Source: Desulfoscipio geothermicus DSM 3669 (GTDB lineage: Bacteria; Bacillota; Desulfotomaculia; Desulfotomaculales; Desulfallaceae). From it: a DNA stretch of 64,000 nt. Under the pieces are notes generated by a model. It saw nothing but the letters and a program-made list of their open reading frames with translations, searched no databases and was not told where the DNA came from. Of the stretch, positions 1-7,688 are shown in pieces. The translations under genes and the position numbers were made by a program. Within the stretch, counting starts at the first letter, position 1. Every line of letters starts with the position of its first letter. Where the stretch lies: assembly GCF_900115975.1 (NCBI RefSeq), contig NZ_FOYM01000018.1, positions 1 through 64,000 of the forward strand. Reading direction: 5' to 3'.

Positions 1-1
1 A

Positions 2-475
2 AACGCCAAAACACCGGAAGTTGTTAAAGTCGACGCCAACACCGGCGACATTCGCCAAGTCATTAAAGACATCGTGCGGCAGGTTTCCGAGCGCCCGGAA
101 CTTACCGAGGCCGATATCATCGTCAGCGGCGGTCGGGGTATGAAAGGGCCGGAAAACTTCAAGATTCTGGAAGAGTTAGCCGACGTGCTTGGTGCCGCCG
201 TGGGCGCCTCCCGGGCGGCGGTGGATGCTGGTTGGGTGTCCCACAGTTTCCAGGTGGGCCAGACCGGTAAAACCGTTTCTCCCGTGTTATACATTGCCTG
301 CGGTATTTCCGGGGCCATTCAGCACCTGGCCGGTATGAGTTCCGCCAAGTGTATCGTGGCTATCAACAAAGATGAAGAGGCCAATATCTTCAAGGTGGCG
401 GACTATGGCATCGTCGGCGACCTGTTTGAAGTGGTGCCTGTATTAAAAGAAGAATTAAAGAAAATATTGGCTTAA
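2..475 (+). CDS. etfA: Electron transfer flavoprotein alpha subunit, C-terminal part
   Basis: This is the 3' part of an etfA gene whose start lies before the window; the reading frame is open from base 2. EtfA with EtfB forms a cytoplasmic FAD heterodimer that moves electrons between acyl-CoA dehydrogenases or similar enzymes and other carriers. The visible part is the FAD-binding C-terminal domain. It contains the family segment [13 protein letters not shown], the SRAAVDAGW loop, the [11 protein letters not shown] motif and the ending [11 protein letters not shown]...[13 protein letters not shown], all in the expected order. A rho-independent terminator follows about 60 bases after the stop, so this appears to be the last gene of its operon. 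The identity is clear; the missing N-terminal half cannot be assessed. Confidence 0.95.
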   Translation, partial: NAKTPEVVKVDANTGDIRQVIKDIVRQVSERPELTEADIIVSGGRGMKGPENFKILEELADVLGAAVGASRAAVDAGWVSHSFQVGQTGKTVSPVLYIACGISGAIQHLAGMSSAKCIVAINKDEEANIFKVADYGIVGDLFEVVPVLKEELKKILA

Positions 476-538
476 AACAGTTGCAGCAGGGTAAAAGAAA
501 ATACGTTTTATTGCTAACTTATTTATAGATTAGAATGC

Positions 539-570
539 GGGTAGCCACCATTAGCTACCCCTCTTCTTTT
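539..570 (+). terminator. Intrinsic terminator after etfA
   Basis: A 7-bp stem (GGGTAGC/GCTACCC, 539-560) is followed by a pyrimidine-rich CTCTTCTTTT run. It lies just downstream of etfA. Confidence 0.75.
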
Positions 571-633
571 ATACTTTGGTTCTTGAGAAGAACCTAAAAG
601 AAATTAAACTTTGCGACAAAACCTATTAAGTTA

Positions 634-786
634 ATGGTCGGCCTGGGGGGCATTTTTGTGGAGGTGCTGGAAGACGTGGTCTTCCGGGTGGCCCCGCTAA
701 AAGAAATTGATATAAATCCGTTGTTGGTGTATCCTAAATGGCAAAGGGTCCGGGCAGCCGACGCCCTGGTGGTGAAAAAAAGATAG
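634..786 (+). pseudogene. Remnant of an ADP-forming acyl-CoA/acetyl-CoA synthetase (ATP-grasp end)
   Basis: A 50-codon frame reads MVGLGGIFVEVLEDVVFRVAP directly joined to KEIDINPLLVYP and a DALVV ending. Both pieces are hallmark segments of the ATP-grasp domain at the C-terminus of NDP-forming acyl-CoA synthetases. In intact proteins they are separated by several dozen residues. The sequence therefore looks like the last part of such a gene with an internal deletion and no 5' portion. It has no convincing ribosome site and stops immediately before the next gene. That it is a remnant rather than a functional peptide is an inference from family architecture. Confidence 0.75.
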
Positions 787-804
787 TTGGAAAGGGTGAA
801 TTTT

Positions 805-1326
805 TTGTACCGGGTGGATAATATTTTAAAGGACCCGTGGTACAACAAATGCCTGGAGCACAACGCCGCCTGGGAGCGGGAGAGACGCTTCTGCCGGCAC
901 GATTTGCAGCACATGCTGGATGTGGCCCGCATTACTTACATGCTCATGCTGGAGGACGGTTGCCTGGGGAAAGTGGCGGCTATCGGCGCGTCCGGTAAGC
1001 CCCTGGATGGCAAGGAAATAATTTACGCCGCCGGACTGCTGCACGATATGGGACGCTGGGTGCAGTACAAGACCGGCGAGGACCATGCCGTTGCAGGCGC
1101 CCGTATGGCCGGGCCGGTCCTGGACCGGGCCGGTTTTGACGCTGCGGAAAAGGAAATCATCACCACGGCCATCCGGGAACACCGCACCGGCGGCCCCGCA
1201 GCCAGCCCGCTGGGCCGGTACATCTGCCGGGCCGACGACCTCGCCCGCCCCTGCAGCCGCTGCGCGGCCCGGGCCGACTGCTATAAAATCGACCGCATGG
1301 AAACCGCCCGCCTTCTCCTCTACTAA
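805..1326 (+). CDS. HD-domain phosphohydrolase-like protein
   Basis: A predicted cytoplasmic HD-domain protein of about 173 residues. The conserved metal-binding pattern is visible as RHDLQHMLDVAR early on, then LLHDMGRW (the HD pair), then a later conserved H in TAIREHRTGG. It ends in a Cys-containing tail (CSRCAARADCYK) typical of small clostridial HD proteins. The family hydrolyses phosphate esters such as nucleotides, but the substrate here cannot be told. I chose TTG at 805 because AAGGGTG lies 7 bases upstream; TTG at 787, directly after the preceding stop, is in frame but lacks a good ribosome site. No stem-loop with a T-run is seen after the stop. The IS605 left end begins about 55 bases downstream. 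Confidence 0.75.
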   Translation: MYRVDNILKDPWYNKCLEHNAAWERERRFCRHDLQHMLDVARITYMLMLEDGCLGKVAAIGASGKPLDGKEIIYAAGLLHDMGRWVQYKTGEDHAVAGARMAGPVLDRAGFDAAEKEIITTAIREHRTGGPAASPLGRYICRADDLARPCSRCAARADCYKIDRMETARLLLY

Positions 1327-1507
1327 GGGGGTCAGGCCTTTCCTAGCTGTAATAACTTGTTTATCGTAATTTGCCCAGAGGGCTCCCGCCTCTACAGGCG
1401 GGAGGTGAATGGGCAGCCGGGCTAAAAGCCCGGCAATATTGTTGCAACTTACCAAAAATTGCTGTAAAATAGAATCAGTAGCAATTAACGAAAGCCTTGG
1501 TGAAACA

Positions 1508-1909
1508 GTGAAACTTGACAGCAATTATCATTCAGTGTTCAAGTTGACTTATCACCTTATCCTGGTGGTTAAATACCGCCGCAAGGTGATTGACGACCTA
1601 ATTGCCGCGCGAATCAGGGAAATCGGCGAGTATATCGCGCCAAACTACAACATTACGTTTTTGGAGTATAACCACGACCAGGACCATGTGCATATACTTT
1701 TCAGTGCCCACCCTAACAGCGCGTTGTCAAAATACATCAATGCCTTCAAGAGTGCCTCGTCCCGGCTTATTAAAAAGGAGTTTCCGAGAATCAAGAAATA
1801 TCTCTGGAAGGAATATTTCTGGTCCCGGAGTTTTTGCCTTTTAACCACCGGTGGAGCGCCGATGGAAGTGATTAAAAAATACATCGAATCACAAGGTGAA
1901 AAGAAGTGA
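1508..1909 (+). CDS. tnpA: IS200/IS605 transposase TnpA (Y1 HUH enzyme)
   Basis: A single-strand-specific Y1 transposase of about 133 residues that nicks and rejoins the element ends. The HUH metal-binding motif is seen as DHVHIL, and the catalytic tyrosine lies in VIKKYIESQG near the C-terminus. The family segments YHLILVVKYRRKV and FWSRSFCLLTTGG are intact. The frame is open from 1409, but homology begins only at KLDSNYHSVF, so GTG at 1508 is taken as the start; the ribosome site is weak (TTGGTG). The stop overlaps the tnpB start by four bases (GTGA), indicating translational coupling. No disabling mutation is visible. Confidence 0.92.
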   Translation: MKLDSNYHSVFKLTYHLILVVKYRRKVIDDLIAARIREIGEYIAPNYNITFLEYNHDQDHVHILFSAHPNSALSKYINAFKSASSRLIKKEFPRIKKYLWKEYFWSRSFCLLTTGGAPMEVIKKYIESQGEKK

Positions 1910-2976
1910 TTATCGTTCACCGGTTCCATATTGAGCCAACCAAAGAGCAGGAGCAAAAGTTATTCCTAACCCTCACCCTTTGCCGCCGGCTTTACAATGC
2001 CGCCCTGGAACAGAGAGAGATTTGTTACAGGCAAAGAGGAAAATCGCCTACCTGTACTTCACAGAAGAACGAACTCCCAATGCTGAAGAGAGAGCTGCCG
2101 GAATACAAGCAGGTCAACGCCCAGGTCCTGCAGGATTGCCTCCAGAGATTGGATAACGCATTTGGGCGGTTCTTCAACAGCCTGGCCGGGTATCCCCACT
2201 ATAAAGACCATCACCATTACCGCTCTTTTACTTATCCGCAAGCAGATAAGCAGGACCATTTCAAAAAATCCGGTTGCATTTACCTGCCAAAGATCGGTCA
2301 CGTCAAAATGAAGGCGCACTTCGAGTTTGACCCTACAACGGTCAGCCGGATAAACGTCAAGTACCAAAACGGCAAGTGGTACGTCAACCTCACCTCGGAG
2401 ATTCAAGAAGCCGATACTGTGGAAATTGTGAACAAAGTCGGTATTGATGTTGGGCTACTAACCTTTGCCGCCCTTTCTGACGGCACTAAAATTGATAACC
2501 CAAAATACTTTCGCGAGTCCGAAAAAAAGCTGGCCAGGTTACAGAGGCGGCTTTCCCGCAAAAAGAAAGGTTCAAACAACCGAGGGAAGGCTAAAGCCAA
2601 AGTAACCAGGTTGCACGACAAGATCGCCAACCAGCGCAAGGACTTCCTGCACAAAACCACCTGCGGCATAGTCAAAAAATATGACTTAATTGCCGTGGAG
2701 AACCTGTCAGTCAAAAATATGGTCAAAAATCGCCGTTTAAGCAAGAGTATTGCCGATGCCGGATGGGGGAAGTTCTTGGACTACCTCGAATACAAGTGCC
2801 TGAAATACGGCAAAACATTCGTAAAAATCCCGCCCGGCGGCACTTCCCAGACCTGCGTGTGCGGCGCTCATGTGCCCAAGGATCTGGGTATCCGGGTGCA
2901 TAAGTGCCCTGAATGTGGACTAATTGCAGACCGGGATCTGGTTTCGGCAATGGTGTTACTGCAAAGAGCATCATAA
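1906..2976 (+). CDS. tnpB: IS605 TnpB RNA-guided nuclease
   Basis: A 356-residue TnpB, the transposon-encoded RNA-guided DNA endonuclease ancestral to Cas12. The split RuvC active site appears intact: GIDVGLLTFAAL (Asp), LIAVENLSVKNM (Glu) and CGLIADRDLVSAM (Asp). A zinc finger with CVCGAH and CPEC lies between the last two. The N-terminal helix-turn-helix-like segment (RFHIEPTKEQEQKL) is normal. TnpB does not transpose DNA. It cuts sites specified by an omega RNA copied from the element's right end, which helps the element persist after excision. The GTG start overlaps tnpA. The full length and catalytic residues suggest an active protein. Confidence 0.93.
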   Translation: MIIVHRFHIEPTKEQEQKLFLTLTLCRRLYNAALEQREICYRQRGKSPTCTSQKNELPMLKRELPEYKQVNAQVLQDCLQRLDNAFGRFFNSLAGYPHYKDHHHYRSFTYPQADKQDHFKKSGCIYLPKIGHVKMKAHFEFDPTTVSRINVKYQNGKWYVNLTSEIQEADTVEIVNKVGIDVGLLTFAALSDGTKIDNPKYFRESEKKLARLQRRLSRKKKGSNNRGKAKAKVTRLHDKIANQRKDFLHKTTCGIVKKYDLIAVENLSVKNMVKNRRLSKSIADAGWGKFLDYLEYKCLKYGKTFVKIPPGGTSQTCVCGAHVPKDLGIRVHKCPECGLIADRDLVSAMVLLQRAS

Positions 2977-3090
2977 GTTTTAGTTTAAGTAGGGCTGGGA
3001 GCACCCGAACTCATGCCTGCGGAGATTGCGTAAGACCTTTAAGGCTGCGGTCGATGAACCAGGAAGCTCCCACCTCTACAGGTGGGAGAG
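2940..3090 (+). ncRNA. Probable omega (reRNA) guide scaffold of the IS605 element
   Basis: In IS605 elements the guide RNA runs from the 3' end of tnpB through the right-end hairpin and takes its guide from flanking DNA. The region between the tnpB stop (2976) and the right hairpin (3067-3088) is non-coding and ends in that hairpin. The guide would then be read from bases soon after 3090. This is placed by analogy with studied TnpB systems; the exact ends are not visible. Confidence 0.45.
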
Positions 3091-3225
3091 GCTTCACATA
3101 ACAAAAGTAACATACTTGGGAAACTATTAAACTAAAAATTTGCAGTTGACCGTTGTTTTTTTAAGTTAAGTTGTGCACCGGTAAAAATACCTACATATGA
3201 ATATTTTTAAGGAGTGAACAAGCAG

Positions 3226-4410
3226 GTGTCCTTTAACTTGCATAGTATAGTGATCAGCAACCGGGGTGATATACAGGAGGAGTTTGGTAAAATAGGCGTG
3301 GACAAGGCCGGCAGTGCCATCATGGCGCCCAAGGCTATGCACCGGCTGATTAAAATTTACGACCTGGCGCCCAGGCAGGCGAATATTATCAAGCAGGAAA
3401 TGCTCAGCAAGGGCGGCGACGCCGCCGTTGCCCGGGGTACCGTCGACGCCTCGGTGGAAAAAACCGATGTATTGATGATGGGCACCGAAAAACAGTACCG
3501 GGCTGTCATTAAAAAGCTGCGCATGCAGCCCTTCGGGCTGGCCGCCCTGGCCGACCGGCTGGAAGAAGCCCTGAATAACCTGGCCGGGCGCAAGCCCAGG
3601 GAACTGGCCTGCCGTGATAAAAAACTGGTGCTGGGCGAGAGAACCCTGGTGATGGGCATCCTTAACGTAACGCCGGACTCCTTTTCCGACGGCGGCAGGT
3701 TTTACGATGTTGAGAGCGCCGTGGCCCAAGCCCGTCGCATGGAGGCCGAAGGGGCGGATATTATTGACCTGGGGGGTGAATCTACGCGGCCGGGGCATAC
3801 ACCGGTGGGTCCGGAAGAAGAATTGAACCGGGTGCTGCCGGTGTTGAAGGCGCTGGTGCAGGAAATCAGCCTGCCCATCAGCGTGGACACCACCAAGGCT
3901 TTGGTGGCCCGCCGGGCCCTGGAAGCGGGGGCGCATATTATCAACGACCAGTGGGCGCTGCGGGCTGACCCCGAGATGTCGTCAGTGGTGGCGGAATTCG
4001 GGGTGCCGCTGGTTATCATGCACAACCAACAGGGTACGGAATACCGCGACCTGATGGGCGATATGATCTGCTATTTCCGGGAAAGCATTGAAATGGCCGA
4101 GCGGGCCGGTATAGCCCGGGAAAACATCATTATTGACCCCGGCATCGGTTTCGGCAAAACCGTGGAGCAAAACCTGGAAGCATTGCGCAGGCTGCGGGAA
4201 CTGGACTGCCTGGGGCTGCCGGTGCTGCTGGGTACTTCCCGCAAATCAGTGATCGGTAAAACTTTGGACCTGCCCCCCGACCAGCGGGTGGAAGGCACCG
4301 GGGCCACTGTATCTATCGGGATAGCGGGCGGAGCGGATATTGTGCGTGTGCATGATGTGAAAGAAATGGTGCGGGTGGCCCGGATGACCGATGCTATTGT
4401 CCGGCGGTAA
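3226..4410 (+). CDS. folP: Dihydropteroate synthase with extended N-terminal domain
   Basis: Dihydropteroate synthase joins p-aminobenzoate to 6-hydroxymethyl-dihydropterin diphosphate in folate synthesis. The TIM-barrel domain starts near residue 145 with MGILNVTPDSFSDGG, followed by DLGGESTRPGHTPV, SVDTTKALVA, the IINDQWA segment and the late GTSRKSVIG motif. An extra segment of about 130 residues precedes it (FGKIGVDKAGSAIMAPKA, QEMLSKGGDAAVARGTVD), a layout seen in clostridial and archaeal versions. GTG at 3226 is chosen because AAGGAG lies 11 bases upstream; the in-frame GTG at 3214 overlaps that ribosome site. folB and folK follow closely, forming a folate operon. Confidence 0.93.
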   Translation: MSFNLHSIVISNRGDIQEEFGKIGVDKAGSAIMAPKAMHRLIKIYDLAPRQANIIKQEMLSKGGDAAVARGTVDASVEKTDVLMMGTEKQYRAVIKKLRMQPFGLAALADRLEEALNNLAGRKPRELACRDKKLVLGERTLVMGILNVTPDSFSDGGRFYDVESAVAQARRMEAEGADIIDLGGESTRPGHTPVGPEEELNRVLPVLKALVQEISLPISVDTTKALVARRALEAGAHIINDQWALRADPEMSSVVAEFGVPLVIMHNQQGTEYRDLMGDMICYFRESIEMAERAGIARENIIIDPGIGFGKTVEQNLEALRRLRELDCLGLPVLLGTSRKSVIGKTLDLPPDQRVEGTGATVSIGIAGGADIVRVHDVKEMVRVARMTDAIVRR

Positions 4411-4423
4411 GCATGGAAATGAG

Positions 4424-4810
4424 GTGTTTGGTCTGGATAAGATAATTATGAACGACATGGCCTTTTACGGGTATCACGGAGTGCTCCCCCAGGAGCGGGA
4501 GTTGGGTCAAAAATTCGTGGTGGACGTGGAGCTTTACCTGGACCTGCGCGCCGCCGGGGTGCATGACGACCCGCAAATGACTGTAAGTTACGCTGATGTA
4601 TACGAGGTGGTGCAGCGTGAGGTGACTGGCCGCCCCTGTAAGCTGATTGAGGCGTTGGCCGAGCGCATTGCCGCCCGTTTGCTGGAAGGCTTTCCCTTGC
4701 AGGAAGTGCTGGTGCGGGTGAAAAAGCCCGCCGCACCCGTGCCGGGCCATTTCGGTTACATGGGCGTGGAAATCCGAAGGCTTAATGAACAGGTGGGAAA
4801 CCGGCCATGA
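4424..4810 (+). CDS. folB: Dihydroneopterin aldolase
   Basis: Converts 7,8-dihydroneopterin to 6-hydroxymethyl-dihydropterin and glycolaldehyde. The protein has the family start DKIIMNDMAFYGYHGVLPQERELGQKF, the VSYADVYEVV segment, LIEALAERIA and the VRVKKPAAPVPGHF ending; the conserved Glu and Lys are present. The length of about 128 residues is normal. The frame opens inside folP, but GTG at 4424 with GGAA upstream gives a standard N-terminus; ATG at 4448 is another possibility. The stop overlaps the folK start (ATGA), so the three folate genes are translationally linked. Confidence 0.92.
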   Translation: MFGLDKIIMNDMAFYGYHGVLPQERELGQKFVVDVELYLDLRAAGVHDDPQMTVSYADVYEVVQREVTGRPCKLIEALAERIAARLLEGFPLQEVLVRVKKPAAPVPGHFGYMGVEIRRLNEQVGNRP

Positions 4811-5340
4811 CGGGACATGAAGTGCGCTGCTACATCGGACTTGGTTCGAACTTGGGGGATAGCCTGGAAAATATTCGGCAGGCCTTGCGGCAATTGGCGG
4901 ATACAGAAGGGGTGGCGGTTATGGCCGTGGCCCCCTTTTACCGTACCGCCCCGGTGGGTTATGCAGACCAGAACTACTTTATTAACACTGTGGCTGAAAT
5001 TCATACTATACTCGCACCACGGCAGCTGTTGAAAAGGCTGCAGGAAATAGAAAACAAGCTTGGCCGGGTGCGGGTAATCCGCTGGGGCCCCCGCACCGTG
5101 GACCTGGACATTTTGCTTTACGGTAACCAAATTATCAATGAACCCGACTTGGAAATACCGCATTCCCGCATGCACCAACGCGCCTTTGTTATGATACCCC
5201 TGGCCGACTTGAACCCGGGGCTGGAGGTTGCGGGTGAAAAAGCCGTCACGCTGGCGCGCCGCCTGGCCGGGGAACAGGAGATTGAGAAATTGTATTGTAA
5301 AATAGATCACGTTTGGTGCAAAAATAAAAGAAAGAGTTAG
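4807..5340 (+). CDS. folK: 6-hydroxymethyl-7,8-dihydropterin pyrophosphokinase
   Basis: Transfers pyrophosphate from ATP to hydroxymethyl-dihydropterin, the step before dihydropteroate synthase. Motifs are complete: YIGLGSNLGDSLENI at the N-terminus, YRTAPVGYADQNYFINTV, and the catalytic stretch WGPRTVDLDILLYG followed by IPHSRMHQRAFV. The start overlaps the folB stop by four bases. The length of 177 residues is typical. No obvious stem-loop terminator follows, and the next feature is the riboswitch about 100 bases on. Confidence 0.95.
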   Translation: MTGHEVRCYIGLGSNLGDSLENIRQALRQLADTEGVAVMAVAPFYRTAPVGYADQNYFINTVAEIHTILAPRQLLKRLQEIENKLGRVRVIRWGPRTVDLDILLYGNQIINEPDLEIPHSRMHQRAFVMIPLADLNPGLEVAGEKAVTLARRLAGEQEIEKLYCKIDHVWCKNKRKS

Positions 5341-5444
5341 TTAGAGGGATTAGATTTACTTATATAGCTTATGAATAATTTGTACTTTACGCAAAAATAC
5401 TATAAAATTTATTTATAAATACTGCAAAACAGAATAATTCTTCT

Positions 5445-5540
5445 CCACGGGTTAGGCAAACCTGGCGAAAGCCAGGGGCGCTAAAGCTATGGGTCTAAGG
5501 CTTTAACAAATAAAGCTACGATTGCCAGGCTATAACGGTT
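5445..5540 (+). ncRNA. Cyclic di-GMP-I (GEMM) riboswitch aptamer
   Basis: The RNA matches the GEMM-I class by eye. It has CACGGGTTAGGCAAACC, then a CCTGGC-GAAA-GCCAGG hairpin capped by a GNRA tetraloop, then GGGCGCTAAAGCTATGGGTC and a second arm closing with GCTACGATTGCCAGGCT. The base that pairs with the ligand (G20 in the Vibrio Vc2 aptamer) aligns with G here. In cGAMP-selective relatives it is A, so c-di-GMP is the likelier ligand. The aptamer is followed at once by a terminator hairpin and then the transporter gene at 5673. This is assigned from recalled consensus, not from a covariance search. Confidence 0.8.
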
Positions 5541-5548
5541 CGTCTACT

Positions 5549-5593
5549 GGGGGGGGTAGTCAATTTATTTGGCTGCCCCTCTTTTATTTTTTT
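5549..5593 (+). terminator. Riboswitch-linked transcription terminator
   Basis: A stem of GGGGGGTAGTC against GGCTGCCCCTC, with G-U pairs and a short AT loop, is followed by CTTTTATTTTTTT. It starts about 10 bases after the c-di-GMP aptamer and ends about 80 bases before the transporter gene, so it is probably the expression platform. Whether ligand raises or lowers read-through cannot be told from the sequence. Confidence 0.75.
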
Positions 5594-5672
5594 CCACAGC
5601 AGGGGGGTGTCAAAAAGCGTTCAGTTGTAGATTTATTAAATGCAAACTTTTTAAACAGGAAGGGAGATGAAA

Positions 5673-7070
5673 ATGGAAGCACAAACTCAAGTAATCTTTG
5701 CTACGGCCGTTTTCCTGGTGACCTATGCCATCATAGTATCCGAAAAAATTCACCGGGCGGTGGCCGCCTTTTGCGGTGCGGCAGTAATTATCATAGCGGG
5801 CATTCTCAATGTCGAACAAGCTGTTCATTTTGTGGACTTTAACACCATCGGCCTTTTGGTGGGTATGATGATTATTGTTGGTATTACGCGCCAAACAGGG
5901 GTATTTGAGTATCTGGCCATTAAAGCAGCCAAACAGGCCAAGGGAGAACCGATCCGGATAATGGCCGCCCTTGCTTTTATAACGGCGGTGCTGTCGGCGT
6001 TGTTGGATAATGTCACAACTGTGCTGCTCATAGTTCCGGTAACCTTTGCCATAGCCCGCCAGCTGCAGGTTAATGTAATACCGTTTTTAATTGTTGAAAT
6101 ACTTGCCTCCAACATTGGCGGCACGGCAACATTGATTGGCGACCCCCCGAACATTATGATCGGCAGTGCCACCAAACTAGGGTTTATGGACTTTGTGGTT
6201 AACCTTACCCCCGTGGTAGTTGTAATTTATGTTCTAACTATCTTTATTTTAAAGTTGATATACAGACGGCAAATCACCACCAGACCGGAATTAATGCAAA
6301 ATATCATGGCCATGGACGAAAAGGATGAAATAAAAGATCAAGCCCTGCTGAAAAAGTGCTTAACGGTTTTAGCCCTGACCATCACCGGTTTTGTCTTGCA
6401 CCAGTTTGTCCACCTGGAAAGCTCGGTAATCGCCCTTTCAGGCGCCGCATTGCTGCTGCTGGTTACCCGCATGGACCCCGAACACGCCTTACATTCCGTA
6501 GAATGGCCGGTTATCTTCTTCTTTATCGGTTTATTCGTTGTAGTAGGCGCTCTGGAAGAAGTGGGGGTTATCGAAGCCATTGCCCAATATGCCCTGGAAG
6601 TAACGGGCGGAGCGTTACTGCCCGCAGGCCTTTTAATTCTGTGGCTGTCTGCCGTTGCCTCCGCCTTTGTGGATAACATACCCTTTGTGGCCACCATGAT
6701 TCCGCTGATACATGACATGGGGCGCCTGGGCGGTATCCAGGACCTGAACTTCCTGTGGTGGTCGCTGTCCCTGGGCGCTTGCCTGGGCGGCAACGGCACT
6801 ATCATTGGCGCTTCGGCCAATGTGGTGGTAATCGGTATGGCGGAAAAAAGAGGGTCCCATATCGGTTTCATGGGGTTCTTTAAAATAGCCTTTCCGCTGA
6901 TGCTCCTTTCCATTGTCATAGCTATGCTTTACCTGTTTTTATGGTATACCCTTCCTGTTGCGAAGGTTATCCTGGCGACTTTGGCGTTCGGTATATTGCT
7001 GGCCTTTGTCTTAAGCATAATGGACAGGGGTTCGACTCCTGCCCAAAACCAAAAAATATCCGTAAAATAA
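5673..7070 (+). CDS. ArsB/NhaD-type ion transporter (CitT/SLC13 fold)
   Basis: An integral membrane transporter of about 465 residues with 10-12 hydrophobic segments. The two repeats each carry an NxxT/NxxP type re-entrant motif. In the first half this is LLDNVTTVLLIVPVTFAIA and ASNIGGTATLIGDPPNIMIG. In the second half it is FVDNIPFVATMIPLIHDMG and LGGNGTIIGASANVVVIG. These are diagnostic of the ArsB/NhaD/P-protein superfamily, which moves Na+/H+, arsenite or carboxylates; the substrate here is not determined. ATG at 5673 has AGGAAGGGAG about 7 bases upstream; the ATG at 5667 is too close to that site. The c-di-GMP riboswitch and terminator immediately upstream indicate control by this second messenger. 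Confidence 0.9.
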   Translation: MEAQTQVIFATAVFLVTYAIIVSEKIHRAVAAFCGAAVIIIAGILNVEQAVHFVDFNTIGLLVGMMIIVGITRQTGVFEYLAIKAAKQAKGEPIRIMAALAFITAVLSALLDNVTTVLLIVPVTFAIARQLQVNVIPFLIVEILASNIGGTATLIGDPPNIMIGSATKLGFMDFVVNLTPVVVVIYVLTIFILKLIYRRQITTRPELMQNIMAMDEKDEIKDQALLKKCLTVLALTITGFVLHQFVHLESSVIALSGAALLLLVTRMDPEHALHSVEWPVIFFFIGLFVVVGALEEVGVIEAIAQYALEVTGGALLPAGLLILWLSAVASAFVDNIPFVATMIPLIHDMGRLGGIQDLNFLWWSLSLGACLGGNGTIIGASANVVVIGMAEKRGSHIGFMGFFKIAFPLMLLSIVIAMLYLFLWYTLPVAKVILATLAFGILLAFVLSIMDRGSTPAQNQKISVK

Positions 7071-7083
7071 AAGTAATGTGAAC

Positions 7084-7134
7084 GAAGCAACCCGGGCGAG
7101 GCTTTCACTGATTCAGATGTGAGGGTCTCGCTTC
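7084..7134 (+). terminator. Hairpin downstream of the ArsB/NhaD gene
   Basis: An extended stem (GAAGC.. CGAGGCTTTCAC against GTGAGGGTCTCG..CTTC) begins 14 bases after the stop. The following bases are only moderately T-rich, so it may be a weak terminator or an RNA-protecting structure. Confidence 0.5.
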
Positions 7135-7458
7135 ATCTAATTATTTATTGTTGAAATTATTGCTGCTCTTAATTATAATAGTTGTTAATGCAACTAAATA
7201 ATATTTTTATTGATCTTTGGTAATTCTATCGCAGGCTAATAATCTGGGGATTTTTTTATAGCAGCAATACCGGCTGTATTAGCATTGGTGATATATCTAT
7301 TGCAAAATAAACGTGGCATAAAACAACCTGAAGAGATGAGGTGAAAATGTACAGAAGAGAGAGCACCCTAAGAATGGTGCTCTCTCTTATATAACATAAT
7401 TATTATTTTTCTGATATTATTTTCTTGATATTTTTTCTCTTAAAGGAAGGGACTTAGC
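7135..7458. other. AT-rich gap with a short hydrophobic frame and an inverted repeat
   Basis: No intact gene is seen. A frame at 7243-7344 reads a hydrophobic stretch and a basic tail (AAIPAVLALVIYLLQNKRG) but has no good start or ribosome site; it may be the end of a lost membrane protein. A 12-bp perfect inverted repeat lies at 7356-7387 (AGAGAGAGCACC/GGTGCTCTCTCT). Confidence 0.4.
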
Positions 7459-7688
7459 TTGGTAAACAAAGACTTATCCATTGGCCGGTGGATCTCCGTA
7501 TTATATCGTTATGGACAATGCTATCTGGAGAATGAATTAAAAACCTTTCAATAAGATGGTCTGATGCTTTAACCTCTAAATTTACCCCCGAAGAAAAAGA
7601 ACAGGTTATTGTCTTATTGCAAAAAATGTTCCAAAATGCCTGTCCTTGTAAAACTAGTTTTCCTTTATCAGAAACGCTACTTTTTTAA
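7459..7688 (+). pseudogene. MarR-family regulator with internal deletion
   Basis: Two collinear pieces of a MarR-type regulator are visible. The N-terminal piece (TTG start at 7459, GGAAGGGAC upstream) reads LSIGRWISVLYRYGQCYLENEL and then stops. A second piece in another frame reads RWSDALTSKFTPEEKEQVIV and ends LLQKMFQNAC. In intact proteins the winged-helix DNA-binding domain of about 80 residues lies between them; here it is missing. The gene is therefore broken by a deletion. It probably once regulated a neighbour, but no partner is evident now. Confidence 0.75.

Larger units (their letters stand above)
1383..3088 (+). mobile_element. IS200/IS605-family insertion sequence, apparently complete
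   Basis: The element carries tnpA and tnpB in tandem. It is bounded by two near-identical subterminal hairpins, 1383-1404 and 3067-3088, each with an 8-9 bp stem around a CTCTACAG core. A second hairpin (GCCGGGC..GCCCGGC) lies inside the left end at 1417-1436. IS605-type elements have no inverted repeats and are excised as single strands through such hairpins, which fits. Exact cleavage sites cannot be fixed without an empty-site comparison. Both reading frames are intact, so the element may be active. It separates the HD-domain gene from the folate operon. Confidence 0.85.
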
